NCBI RefSeq assembly: GCF_963662255.1
Contig: NC_085067.1
Span: 6,166,428-6,230,427 of the forward strand
DNA: 64,000 bases
Direction of reading: 5' to 3'
Source: Cinclus cinclus
Lineage: Eukaryota > Chordata > Aves > Passeriformes > Cinclidae
In this document: in pieces, positions 38,340 through 50,406 of the stretch
Numbering within the stretch: position 1 is the first letter of the stretch
How the letters are laid out: the number at the start of each line of letters is the position of its first letter
Translations under genes and position numbers: made by a program
Notes under the pieces: generated by a model
What the model was told of the DNA's origin: nothing
Databases searched by the model: none
Seen by the model: only the letters and a program-made list of their open reading frames with translations

Positions 38340-39528
38340 ATGGCCCGGCGCAGCGCCCTCTCCATCCGCATCGTGGAGGGCAGAAACCTGCCCGCCAAGG
38401 ACATGTGAGTGCCCCCACGGGGGCCGGGGAGTGCTTCGGGGCGGGGGCATCCCGGAGGGACTCGCTGCTTTCCCTGGGGTGCTGCGGGGTGTCCCCACAA
38501 CAGGTCCCTGATGGGGACACCACCCTCAGGTGGCCTTAGAGCCTCCTCCTCCCTGCTTTGGGGGCTTGCCCGGGGGTCTGAGGGGGCCCCCCTAGCCCCC
38601 AAGTGTGGTTTAGGGGCTCATCCCCAGGCGGTTTTAGTGTCCCCTTTTGGGGTATCACCCTTTGGGGTGTTCCCTCCAGGAGGGTTTTGGAGTAGCCTTG
38701 CATTAAGGATTCTTCCCCAGGTGGCTTTTAGGGTTCCCCCCCCACCCCCAGCAGTGTGTTTACTTTGGGGATTCCCTTCAGGGTAGATTTGGAGTCCACC
38801 CAGAAGTGCATCTGCTTTGGGGGTTCCCCATAGGGTGGCTTTGGAATCCCACTTGCTCTGGGGTTTCCTCCAGGATGGCTTTGCTGTTGCCTTGCTTTGG
38901 GGGTTCCTCCTGTGCGACTTTCGGATCCCCCTCGCTCTGGGGGTTCCCTTCAGGACATTTTTTGTGTGCCCCCAGCAGTTCTTAGTGCTTTGGGGGCTCC
39001 CTCAGGAGTGCTGAGATTCCCCTCCCCCCCAATTTAGGGACAACCCCCGGGATGGGGTTCAGGTGCTGTGGGATGCCCGCAGCAGTGTTTGGGTACCCCA
39101 AGCAGTGCTCCCACTTTGGGGGCTCCCCCAGTGCTGCCACGGGGGACCGGGCTGTCCCCGGCACAGAGGAACCCCCGGAGGACAGCAGGACCCGGTACAT
39201 CTGTCCCCAAAGGAGCAGGGGCTGCCCCAGTGCAGTGTCCCCAGTCCCCGCTCCGTTTCCAGTCCCGGCTCCATCCCACCTGGCTGAGGTCCGGGGGGCA
39301 GCCCTTGGGTCGGGATTTCCCTCCCAGAAAATCCCGGTGTTCTCCTCATCTCTCTGATCCCTCTGGGGCGGGATGTGGGGACAGCAGTTCCCCATCCGCC
39401 ACCAAGGCAGGGGGAAGCTGCTGAGGAGCTCTCGGCAGCCGGAAAAATAGCAAAAATCCCTGCAGCCGTCATGGAAAAAGAGGATAAACAAGGAAAGAAA
39501 CATGACTTCTCTCTCTCTCTCTCTCCCT

Positions 39529-39573
<45 letters not shown>

Positions 39574-42500
39574 CCGTGTGTCAGGGCCTGATTTTTAAAT
39601 CCCTTGGCACAACTCCCCGCCGGAGCTTGACCCAGCACGGGCAGGCTCTGGGTTTTGGGAAGCTCTGGATTTTGGGGAAGCCGGAAAGCCGCTGTGCCAC
39701 AGCGCCTGGAGCGGAGCTTTCCGGACCGGTGGCTTTGGGACGTGGCGCTGGGTTGGGACAGCGGGGAGGGAAACCCGAGCGCGACCTTGGCCGTGTCTGG
39801 CCCCGGCCCCTTCCCCTGCCCAGCGCCTCAGGGGATCCGGTTCCCTGCCCTGGCACGATTTTGGGATCTCTGGTGTCCTCCGGGGAGTTCCCTCTGCAGG
39901 GTGTCCCCGCTGCATGGGCAGCTCAGACCCTGCTGACAACAGCCCGGGGTGATGGAACACCCCCAAATCCCCACGGGGAACCCCCAGATCCCACAGCATT
40001 TGGCACAGGGAGTTATGGGAGCCCCCCGCCTCAAGATGAGGCTGCCAAATCTTGCCCTCATCTTTATCCCAGGAAAGCAAGAGAAGGGGTCTGCCTGATA
40101 TTTTTGGAATGGTTTTTAATTTTTAGATTTGCTTTACTTAGTATTGATTTTTTAAATGTGACATTTCATTCCTTTTATTTGAATTTCTGTTTTATTATTT
40201 ATTTATTTTATTGAATTATTTTAATGTTAGGATAATAAATAACGCCATCAAATTTTAATCTTTAATTAATTCTAATCTATTCTATTGTTATTTCAGTATT
40301 TTATCTTTTTAACTTTGTATTTCCTTATTTATTTAAGATTTTCTTCTTTCATTTTTGCCTCTTTTATTTTATTCTTTTATTCCTTTTAAAAATTTTTAAT
40401 TCTATTTTTATTTTTTCTCTCTTAGTTAAGTTTTTTGTCGAATTTTCTTCTATTTTCCTTTTAATTTTAAAATTCTATTCTTCTTTAATTTACCATTCTA
40501 TTTCTTCTTTCCTTTTCACTTCTATTTTTTATTTAATTTTTTTATTTATTTATTCTCACCAACCCCCCAGGGCAGAGCAGCACTGCTGCCTACGCCAGTT
40601 AATTTTTAATTCCAACCCTCCGCGGCTCCTTTGCTGCCGGAGGGGTGGCTGCGGGTTCCTTCCCTCAGTCCTGCCTGGGCTCATTTCCTCTTTCCAAAAC
40701 CCAGCCTTCCCCTTTCCAGCTCCTTCCCTACACCCAGCGTGGGTGCCCGAGCCAGCCCCGCACCCACCGAGCCCGCAGCGCCACAAATCCCTTGGCGACA
40801 TCCCAGGACAGGGATTCTGTCACCATCGCCTGCCTTTGGAGCGGGGATTTCTCATCCCCATCCAAAAGCTGCGTCTCTCTCGGCAGCTCTGGCGCCTCCC
40901 GCAGCCACCGAGCGTGGACTGTGCCCATCCTGTGCTCGAATCCCTGGAAAACGCCATGCCTGGGTGGTTTCCCGGCGCTCCGCATGCAGGAGCCGTGGCT
41001 GTGCTGGATGTCCCCGCGCTGGGGACAAGGGTTTGGCGCTGCCGCCGCAGGCAGCCCCGCGTTGCCGGGCGCAGCTGGAGCGGGCAGCTGTTCCCTTTCC
41101 GCCTGCCCGCTCCCGGCACCCCCGATGGTTTGCACAAGGCAGGAAATGTCAGCAATGAGCTCTGCTTAATGGCACTTCACCCGCGGTTCTCCTTAAAAAT
41201 CCTCTTCGGTGAGCGGCTGGGATGGAATGGGAGCAGGAGCCGGAGAGCAGCTCTTGGCAACCTGCTGCACTCGCAGCCCCGCGGGGCCACACGGGATGAA
41301 GTGCCTGGGAACTGGGATGTCATTGTGGTACCTGGGATGCGCCGCCCAGAAAAATCTCTGCGGCCGTGTCTAGCAGGGCAGGGAGCCCCCCCCAAACCTT
41401 TTCAGTCCCCTCCAACCCTTTTTGATTCCTCCAAAACTCCTTTCAGTCCCCCTCAAAACCCTTTCAGTCCCCTCCAACCCCTTTTGATTCCCTCAAGCCA
41501 CCTTCTGATTCTTCCCAAGAACCTTTTCAATCCTCCTCAAAACTATTTCTGTCCCTTCCAACCCCTTCTGAATCCCCAAAACCCTTTTCAGTCCTCTTCA
41601 GCTCCTTCAGTCCCTCCAAAAACCCTTTGGATTCCCCCAAACTCTTTCAGTTATCCCCAAAAACCTTTCAATCCCCCCCCCCCCCCCCCCCCCAGCAGCT
41701 GCTTCTCAGCCTCCCTGGGTTTGAGATGTGGAAATCACTCAGTGATTTGGGGTGCCCAAGCACCCACATGTGCACTCTCCCTTTCTCCAGGACGCTCGTG
41801 GCTGGCTGACAGTGCCACTGGGATTGGTGTTAATGAGTTATCCGTGCTCTGAGCTGCTCTGTGCCAGTGGGATGGGAGCCACAACCTTTCCATGACCTCA
41901 GTCAGACCCCAGGTCCTGGCTCCTTTGTCCCTGGCCAGAGTCCCCACCCCTGACCCTGTTTCTGATGAACCAGGGCAATAAGCTGTAAAACCGTGATTAT
42001 TTTTTGGCAATGGTGACTCGGGTTGTCTCCGGGGAGGAAGCATGGTCAAATCACGGTGGTGGCTGCCCTTCATACCCTCTGCATCTCTGGGTGTCCCTAG
42101 GGGTGTCCCCATCCCTGTGGGAGTGTTGGAGGTCTGGGGATGCTCTGGGACTGAAGGAGACTGCCGTGGACTCGCTCCCGGTGTATGAAATTAGGCTGCA
42201 GGTGTCTGAAGCTGTTTTGGGAAAGGGTGGGTTTTGTTTGCTCCTTGCCTTCCTGTGTGGAAGAGGAAAAGCCACTTCTGGCAGCCAGTGGGACACAGTG
42301 GCCGGACACGGTCAGGGAGGAGTGTCCCCGGTCTGGAAGCCAAGCCAGGGTCACCCTGTGCTGGCAGCTGTGGCCAAGTCCCCCCATGGAAACCTTTGGC
42401 AGCCTCTGTACCCCAGCCTCACCCTCAGGGCTTTGTTTCTACGAGGTCTCTGCTCTGTGGGGTTTGTCAGAGCTGAAGGGTTTGGTCACCCATGAGAGTC

Positions 42501-45500
42501 CTGTGGGTTGGGTGGTGGCCAGGCTGGGGCTGCTGGCACTGACAGAGCTGTCCCTTGTCCTTGTAGCACGGGGAGCAGTGACCCATACTGCATTGTGAAG
42601 ATCGACGATGAGGCCATCATCAGGTGAGTGGCCCAGGTCCCTGGCTGGTCCCTAAAACTGCTGGAGCCTCAAATCTTGCTCCTGGCAGGTGTCTCTATCT
42701 GCTGCAGGCACATTAGTTTTAAGATAATTATTTATTATTATTTATGATTCACTGTTATTCCCTGCTTTGGGCTGAGATTCTCCTGCAGACCCAGAAGTGT
42801 CCAACAGCTCATGGCCCTCTTCCCCTATACCCCAACCCTGTGTCTTGCCAGCCCAGAGCCACAAGACACGACAAGGACAGGGACAGAGACTCATCCCTGC
42901 CCCAGCTGAGGGTTCCAAACTCTGGGTGCTGCCTTCAGCCATGCATTCCCAAAAGCTGGGAAGGTCCCAGGGCTGGGGAGTGCCCCAGAGAGGGAGCCCT
43001 GTCACCAGTGCCACCTGCCCCACAGGACTGCCACGGTGTGGAAGACGCTGTCCCCGTTCTGGGGGGAGGAATACGAGCTGCAGCTCCAGCCGGGTTTCCA
43101 CAGCATCTCCATCTACGTCATGGACGAGGATGCACTCAGGTGTGGTGGGGGCCCAGCCCGGGGACTCAGTTGGTGGCCTTGGCTCCCTTCATGCTCAACT
43201 CTGGTGTTGACACCAGAGAATCACACCTGGCCACGTTGCCCCTGGGCTTTGGGATGCAGATGGGTGAAGTTATCTCCCAAGGGTATTGTCCAGCTGGCAG
43301 CAGAGGGTGGCTGATGTGCTCCATGGGGACAGACACACCGTGGTGGACCCAACCCAGATTTCCCCAAAGTGGGGGCTGTCCTACCTGGGCACCAATCCCA
43401 TGCCATGTCCTGCTCCCCGCTTTTGTTTTCCAGCCGTGATGACATTATTGGGAAGGTCTGCATCACCCGGGACATGCTGGCAGAGCACCCCAAGGGTAGG
43501 GGAAAGAGTGGCTGGGAGGTCCCAGGAGGACCCCACCTCCCACCCTTTGGACAAGCTGGTCCTGATGAGTTCCCCAATGGGGATCCCCCCTTTTCCCACA
43601 GGATACAGTGGCTGGATGAGCCTCAGTGAGGTGGACCCTGATGAGGAGGTGCAGGGGGAGATCCACCTGCGGGTGCAGGTCCTGGGCACCCAGGGCAGCC
43701 AACGGCTGCGCTGCTCCGTGCTGGAGGCCAGGTGAGAGGGGACATGAGGCTGACAGGGCTGTGTGTGCAGCTGGGATGTGGGTGGTGAGTCTGAGCTGCT
43801 CCATGACTCAATATCCCTGCTGTATCCAGGGATGAGCATCCTCCTCATCACCCAGCAGCTGCTGGGGGTGCTGGGGCAGGGTCTACCTCATCTACAGGTC
43901 ATTGGGACGTGTATCTTGAGATTCCCTGAGAGAGGAGTGGGTGCCACAGGTGCCTGTAAGTATTTTAGGAGGTTGCTGGTACATTTCCCCTCTTCTTGGC
44001 AGGGATTTGGCCAGGAAGGACCGCAATGGTGCCTCCGACCCCTTTGTCCGCCTGCGCTACAACGGCAAGACACAGGAGAGCACCGTGAGTGCAGCTTCAG
44101 CCATCCCTAACCTGCCAAGGGTGCAGGTGGAATCAGTCCACGGGAAAGCCAGGAGCCATCCCTGTCCCCCAGCATCTCCAGCTCAGTGTTCCTGAGGGAC
44201 AGACCCACCCAACAAGAGGGGACAAAGCTGTTGCCTTTGCAGGTGGTCAAGAAATCCTGTTACCCGCGCTGGAACGAGACCTTCGAGTTCGAGCTGGCTG
44301 AGCCCGCTGGGGAGAAGCTCTGTGTGGAGGTGTGGGACTGGGATCTTGTTGGCAGGAATGACTTCCTGGGCAAGGTGAGCCCCAAATCCTTTCAGTGCTG
44401 CCAGGGTGCTGCCCAGCTGCACACCCAGCCCTCTCCTGCCTTCCCCTCCCAGGTGGTGTTCAGCATCCAGGGGCTGGAAGTGGCCGGGCAGGAGGAGGGA
44501 TGGTTCAGGCTGTGGCCAGACAAGTCCAAACCAACAGAGGAGGAGTGAGTTTTGGCACAGGGTGTTGGGGTGTGCTGGGGGGGGTCCCAGTGCCCTCAGG
44601 GGCATTAGGGAGGGAGGTTTTCGTGGGATGCATCATCACTTTGGAGGGGTAGCCTGGGTGTTGTCCACCTCCTGCTTGCTGAAGTATTCTTCCATCCTTC
44701 CACCCACCCACCCCATGCTCCTGCAGGCTTCGTGGCAGCCTGGGCTCACTGCAGCTGCAGGTGAAGCTTCGGGATGAGACGGTGCTGCCCTCCCACTGCT
44801 ACCAGCCCCTGGTGCAGCTCCTGTGCCAGGAAGTGAAATTGGGACGCCAGGTGAGGGGTCCATGCCCAGCCCTGCTGGAACACCCACTTTTCCCATCTCT
44901 GTTCCATGGTGTCTGCCTGCCTCGGGCTGTCATGTTATGGTGCCTCTTCCCTCCAGGATGGCCAAGTGCACCTGGTCACCCTCCTGGATGAAACCACCAC
45001 AGCTGAGTGCCGGCAGGAGGTCGCCATCAACCTGGTCAAGCTCTTCCTGGGCCAGGGGCTGGTCAAAGAGTTCCTGGACCTGCTCTTTGAGCTGGAGCTG
45101 GCCAAGCCCTGTAAGGCTGGAGCGGGGAGCGGAACTGGAGGCTTCCTTATCATCTCCTGAGGCTATAAAACCTCCAGGGCCTTTTGTAGGGATATTTTGG
45201 TTGAGGCTCAGCCATCATACTGTGGAATCTGTTGGGTTCATCCCAGCAAGTTCATGGGCTCAGGCTGGTGGAGGACCCAGTGGTTTGAAGTTAGGAAATC
45301 CCCGTAACCCCCATGGAAATGGCCAGAGGGGGCAGGGCAAAGCCTCTGGGAATGACCCCCATGATTGCAGCTTCCCAGGGATGACCTGTGGCTGTCCCAC
45401 AGGCCATGGGCCCTCTCCTGTTTTGCAGGTGAGCCAAACACTCTGTTCCGGAGCAACTCTCTGGCCTCGAAGTCGATGGAGTCCTTCCTTAAGGTGCCAC

Positions 45501-47909
45501 ACCACCAAAACCTGCTCTTCCCAGCTCATCCTGGCCCTGGGCTGTTCCCAGGGGAAGAACTGGGAGGGCTGGTGTGTTTGTGCCTTCCCCCAGGGCTGGG
45601 AGAGTGGAGAATATCCACTGGGTGACCCTGGGGGTGTCGGGTGCCAAATCTGTGGCCCATCACTGCCCGCTGTGTCGTCCCTCGACAGGTGACAGGGATG
45701 CCATACCTGCACTTTGTCCTGGGACCCACCATCGCCCGTGTGTTCGAGGAGAAGAAATACGTGGAGCTGGACCCCGGCAAGGTGGAGATCAAAGACGTCG
45801 GGTAAGGGGTCTTGGGGTGGCAGGGCAGGGGTGGCCCCAGCGCTGGGGGTGACAGTGACGGTGCCCGCAGGTGCTCGGGGCTGCACCGGGTGCAGACGGA
45901 GGGCGAGGTGATCGAGCAGGGCCGACAGCACCTCCAGTCCTACCTGGGCGAGCTCCTGGATGCTATCGTCAGGTCGGCCCCGGCGTGTCCCCCACTCATC
46001 CGCGCCGCTTTCCGCCAGCTCTTCCAGCGCGTCGGGGAGCGCTTCCCGCAGCACCAGGTCGGGCTGTGCCAGGGGAGCGCGGGGGGTCAAACAGGGACAT
46101 CCCCAGGGGACAGGGCTCCCTGGGTGTGGTCCCCACCTATGGTCGATGGGGTCCCCTCTTGGGCGGGGGGGGGGAGGGGGCAGGGCAGCGAGCGGGGCCG
46201 CCCCGCGCCCAAACAGCATCCCTGGACACCGGTGCATCGCTGTTTGCGGGGTTGTCCCATGTTGGGAGAGACCCTCACGTGTGTTCCCCACCCCCTCGGT
46301 GGTCACAGCACGCCAAATTTGTGGCTGTCACCAGCTTCCTGTGCCTGCGCTTCTTCTCGCCCGCCGTGATGACCCCCAAGCTGTTCCAGCTGCGGGACGC
46401 GCACGCGGACGCGCGGACCAGCCGCACGCTGCTGCTGCTGGCCAAGGTGCGACAGGGAACACCGGGCCGGGGCTTTGGGGGATGCCTGGCTGCTTCTTGT
46501 TGGGGATAGCCGGGTCTCCTGGAGGTGACGCTGCCTCCCCCGGGGTTCTCAGGCCATCCAGCTGGTCGGGAACATGGAGCCAGCGGCCGGGCGCGCCAAG
46601 GAGACGTGGCTGTCGCCGCTGCTGCCCGCCCTGCAGCAGGGCACAGCCCGCATGAGGGACTTCATCACCCGCCTGGTGGGTACGGAGGAGGACAAGGGCG
46701 AGGAGGAGGGTGAGGGACGGCCGCTGGGGCCTCCTCCGGCCGTGGTGAAGGAGGGGCTGCTCCTTGTGCACAAGACGCGGGGCAAGGGGCCGCTGCTCGC
46801 TGCTGCCGCCGGCAAGAAACTTCATTTCTGCCTCACCGGGGAGTCGCTCGGCTTCGGCAAGAGCCCCAGTGCAGAGGTATGGGGGTGCTGGAGGGGGGCG
46901 GGAGGTGGCAGCGGGGTGGCACTGCCCCCTCTGTGTGTGTCCCCTCCGTCAGCGTATCGGTGCCATCGCCCTGGGCGACATCCTGGCGGCCGAGAAGGTG
47001 GAGGAGAAGAGTTTCGGCAGCTCCCACGTCATGCAGGTGGTCTACACGGCCCCGGGCGGGCAGCAGGAGACAGCCTACCTGCAGTGCAAGGTGCGCCGGG
47101 GACAGCGGGGACACCCCGCGCGGTGACACAGCCCGGGGTCCCTCTGACTGTCCCCAACCCCGCAGTGTGTCAACGAGCTGAACCAGTGGCTGTCAGCGCT
47201 GCGCAAGGTGTGCGGCAACAACCCCCGCGTGCTCCGCTCCTACCACCCCGGCGTCTTCCGCGGGGACAAGTGGAGCTGCTGCCACCAGCGGGACAGGACA
47301 GGTACAGGGAGGTGGCCCCGGAGCCCCACGGTGGTGCTGGGGGTCCCCCTGTGTGGTGACGCTGCTGTCTCACAGGTTTGGGATGTGACCGGACCCGGCA
47401 CGGCGTCACCCTGCAGGACTGGAGTGACCCCCTGGACCCCGCGGTGGAGTCTCAGCGCCTCTTCCACCACCTCCAGGGTCTCCGGGGGACCCTCAGGTGA
47501 GTCCCTGCCCACGGGAACCCCTCACCTCCCCTGCAGCCCCTTCTCCTCCTGCCACGGGCCCGGCCCTGTCCTGCCCCTCTCCCCAGGGAAAAGTACTGGG
47601 AGCTGCTGGAGCCAGAGGCTGCCCAGAACGGCCCCCGGGGTGAAGGTAGGTTTGGGCTGGGTTTTTTTGGGTTCTGGGGGGGAGGTTCTGTTTGGGAGAA
47701 GGCCCTAGGAGTCACAGGGGGCTCTAGTGGTTTGGGGGTGACCCCAGGGGAGCCGTGGGGTCTCAATGTCCCACCCCTCTCCCGCAGATGCGCCCCTGCC
47801 CGAGGGGCTGAGCCGGCTCTTCAAGGTGCTGGGGGACCTGGAGAGTTGTCACCGCCGGGCACAGCCCCCAGAGCCCCCGGCCCCAGCCCTGCTGCAGCTG
47901 CAGACGTGA
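38340..47909 (+). CDS. RASA4: RASA4 (CAPRI), Ca2+-promoted Ras GTPase-activating protein
   Basis: Cytosolic RasGAP recruited to the plasma membrane by calcium, where it inactivates Ras. Twenty exons: 38340-38404, 42567-42623, 43026-43139, 43434-43495, 43602-43731, 44003-44084, 44243-44374, 44453-44544, 44727-44850, 44957-45110, 45429-45493, 45689-45801, 45871-46057, 46309-46446, 46553-46876, 46953-47090, 47166-47301, 47376-47496, 47587-47645, 47788-47909. They join into 804 residues (human about 803), ending LLQLQT (human LLELQT). C2A (about 5-115) keeps acidic Ca2+ ligands D27, D74, D76, D82; C2B (about 130-245) has D149, D155, D202, D204, D210. The GAP domain (about 290-550) has the arginine finger at R345 (NTLFRSNSLAS) and the FLCLRFFSPAV motif at 469-479. 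A PH domain (about 568-672) is followed by a Btk zinc motif (H686, C697, C698, C708). Exon 15 (324 bases) runs uninterrupted from the GAP end into the PH domain. RASAL1 is the main alternative, but the identity to RASA4 is much closer. Confidence 0.96.
38640..39030. repeat. Degenerate minisatellite, period about 40 bases
   Basis: A 'CTTTGGGGGTTCC' or 'CTCTGGGGGTTCC' core recurs near 38762, 38814, 38855, 38894, 38934 and 38987, spaced 39-53 bases, with less regular copies to the left and one to the right near 39114. It lies in RASA4 intron 1. Confidence 0.7.
39506..39568. repeat. CT microsatellite followed by 37 T
   Basis: A CT dinucleotide stretch (about 39508-39524) runs through CCCTCCC into 37 consecutive T (39532-39568) within RASA4 intron 1. 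Confidence 0.85.
40090..40560. repeat. T-rich, G-poor low-complexity island
   Basis: About 470 bases composed almost entirely of T, A and some C on the + strand, with very few G, inside the otherwise GC-rich RASA4 intron 1. No clean repeat unit; fragments such as TTTATTTATT and TTCTATTTT recur irregularly. Confidence 0.75.
41395..41672. repeat. Degenerate pyrimidine-rich tandem array
   Basis: Imperfect units of the kind 'CCTTTTCAGTCCCCTCCAA' recur about a dozen times, each about 18-30 bases, on a nearly G-free + strand. The array ends in the run of 21 C at 41673. Confidence 0.75.
41673..41693. repeat. Run of 21 C in RASA4 intron 1
   Basis: C homopolymer directly after the pyrimidine-rich tandem array. 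It has the same length as the run at 34523-34543, which may reflect how such runs are called in the assembly. Confidence 0.85.
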
Positions 47910-47950
47910 GAGATCCGGGGTCCTCCTGCCTCGGGGACCATGGCCGTGGC

Positions 47951-47956
47951 AATAAA
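47951..47956 (+). terminator. RASA4: RASA4 polyadenylation signal AATAAA
   Basis: Canonical AATAAA 42 bases after the RASA4 stop, giving a very short 3' UTR; GT-rich sequence (TGTCTGTTGGGG) follows within about 35 bases. Confidence 0.8.
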
Positions 47957-47999
47957 GGCACTTTGTACTCTGCAGCCCTGTCCTGTCTGTTGGGGAGGG

Positions 48000-48380
48000 T
48001 GGGGGGCTGCCCAGAGCTCTGTTGGTGATACTGGTGCTGCTGCTGGTGACAGTTACATTGGTGACAGCTCTTAGGTCTCTGCTGGTGCCATTTCTGGTGG
48101 CATTACTGGTGGCCTGATGAAAGCACTGGTGAGGGTTCTCCTGCTGGTGCTAGTGATGGTGGCTCTGCTGCCATGGTTTGATGTCCCTGGTGGTGCCGTT
48201 TCTGACGGCCCTGCTGCTGCTGTGGTTCTATTGGTGGCATCACTGGTGGTTCTGCTGCTGGCAGTGGTGGCACCCCTTGAGTCTCTGCTCATGGCCCTGC
48301 TGGTGCTGCCGGTGGCACTGGTGCTGTCACCAATGCCTCTACTGGTGCCAGCTGGTCACCGCGGTTGTGGCTCCAGTGGG
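48000..48380. repeat. Degenerate CTG/GTG-rich tandem sequence between RASA4 and POLR2J
   Basis: Dozens of CTGGTG, CTGCTG and GGTGGC steps in imperfect register give a low-complexity block. Stops are rare in two frames, so it yields spurious frames on both strands: a Val/Leu-rich one on + and a Thr/Ser-rich one on -. No protein family resembles either. Confidence 0.7.
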
Positions 48381-48559
48381 ATACGGCTGCTGGTGTCACT
48401 GGTGTGTGCGCGCTCCTCCTGGCACCGCCGATGGCCACACACCGTGTCTGTGCCGCTGTCCCCCGGCCCCGCTGTCACCGTTCCCCACCGGGGCCCTGGC
48501 CTGAAGCGGGTCCTCCCGTCCGCACGGGGGCGCTGTGGAGCCGCTAGAAGGGCCGAGTG

Positions 48560-48610
48560 GAAGGAAATGACGTAGAGGAAGTGAAGGGAGGCCGCCATAG
48601 CAACGGCGGG
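48560..48610 (+). promoter_or_regulatory. POLR2J: POLR2J core promoter elements
   Basis: In the 50 bases before the POLR2J ATG are a CRE/ATF-like TGACGTA (48568-48574), an ETS-type AGGAAGTG (48576-48583) and a YY1-type GCCGCCAT (48591-48598), followed by AGCAAC. There is no TATA box. This is a common arrangement for housekeeping promoters; function is inferred from the motifs alone. Confidence 0.55.
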
Positions 48611-49779
<1,169 letters not shown>

Positions 49780-49998
49780 AATACCCCCTTTGGAGCAGAC
49801 TGTTACTTCTGAGGCAGAATGACGTGTTTGCTATTGGATGAAATATTTAAACCTCCATTCATGGCAAATATTTTCCCCCTTGTCCCACTTCTGTTTAATT
49901 TTTGACAGCAGCAGCAGTGTTTTGTTTTTTTCTTTTAATCATGGCTGACAGGCACTTTGCCAAGAGGATAAATGCATATTGGATTTGGTGAATAAGTC

Positions 49999-50004
49999 AT
50001 TAAA
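49999..50004 (+). terminator. POLR2J: POLR2J polyadenylation signal ATTAAA
   Basis: ATTAAA 220 bases after the POLR2J stop, with T-rich sequence just downstream. I found no AATAAA between the stop and this point. The assignment is likely but not certain. Confidence 0.5.
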
Positions 50005-50176
50005 GTGATTTTGGTTTTCTAATTGGAGCCTTAAGGCAAATATTTGTCCTGGGCTGATGGGGAGGTGGTTGTGGGTACAATTCCAGCATGAGAACCTGCT
50101 CTGTGACAGCTGGAGATGAACTCTCTGCTTTTCCTGCCAAAAAGTCCAGGCACTGCCAGCTGAACTGGTATTTTGT

Positions 50177-50182
50177 TTTATT
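50177..50182 (-). terminator. LRWD1: LRWD1 polyadenylation signal AATAAA
   Basis: TTTATT on the + strand is AATAAA on the LRWD1 strand, about 225 bases beyond its stop codon. Together with the POLR2J signal at 49999 it puts the two convergent 3' ends within roughly 150 bases of each other. Confidence 0.55.
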
Positions 50183-50406
50183 AAGTGTCATTTCTATAAA
50201 ACAAATGCACAAATTGTGAAAACTTACAGTAAAAGAAACCGGATGTTTACAATGAACTGATGAATTTAACAAGCTCTTACCTTTTTTTTTTTTTTCCCTC
50301 CATTTTGCACATAAAGCTGGTCTAGAAAACGTTCATGGGCATATGGGTAACAGTCACTAATACTGCACTAGGTCAAAGCACGGGGGCAGAGCTGTGGCAC
50401 GGGGGC

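Larger units (their letters stand above)
38405..42566 (+). other. RASA4: RASA4 intron 1 (4.2 kb, repeat-laden)
   Basis: By far the longest RASA4 intron; the others are about 70-500 bases. It contains a degenerate tandem repeat with a period near 40 (38640-39030), a CT tract followed by 37 T, a T-rich low-G island (40090-40560), a degenerate pyrimidine-rich tandem array (41395-41672) and a run of 21 C. No exon was recognised. The ends are set by donor GTGAGT at 38405 and the acceptor TTGTAG ending at 42566. Confidence 0.8.
49780..50406. other. Convergent 3' UTRs of POLR2J and LRWD1
   Basis: Holds the POLR2J 3' UTR on the left and the LRWD1 3' UTR on the right, with polyadenylation hexamers on opposite strands at 49999 and 50177. 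Nothing else was recognised. Confidence 0.6.

Noticed and set aside
39375..40214. 279-codon + strand frame containing a poly-Phe stretch
   Set aside because: Reads through the 37-T homopolymer; not a gene.
40743..41852. 369-codon + strand frame in RASA4 intron 1
   Set aside because: Contains the pyrimidine-rich tandem array and the C run, giving Pro/Phe/Ser low complexity; no splice sites connect it to RASA4 in frame.
45260..46306. 348-codon - strand frame inside RASA4
   Set aside because: Antisense to verified RASA4 exons in GC-rich sequence; no domain.
48117..48575. 152-codon open frame on + (Leu/Val-rich) and its - strand counterpart
   Set aside because: Both arise from the degenerate CTG/GTG repeat, lack homology and splice context, and overlap the POLR2J promoter.
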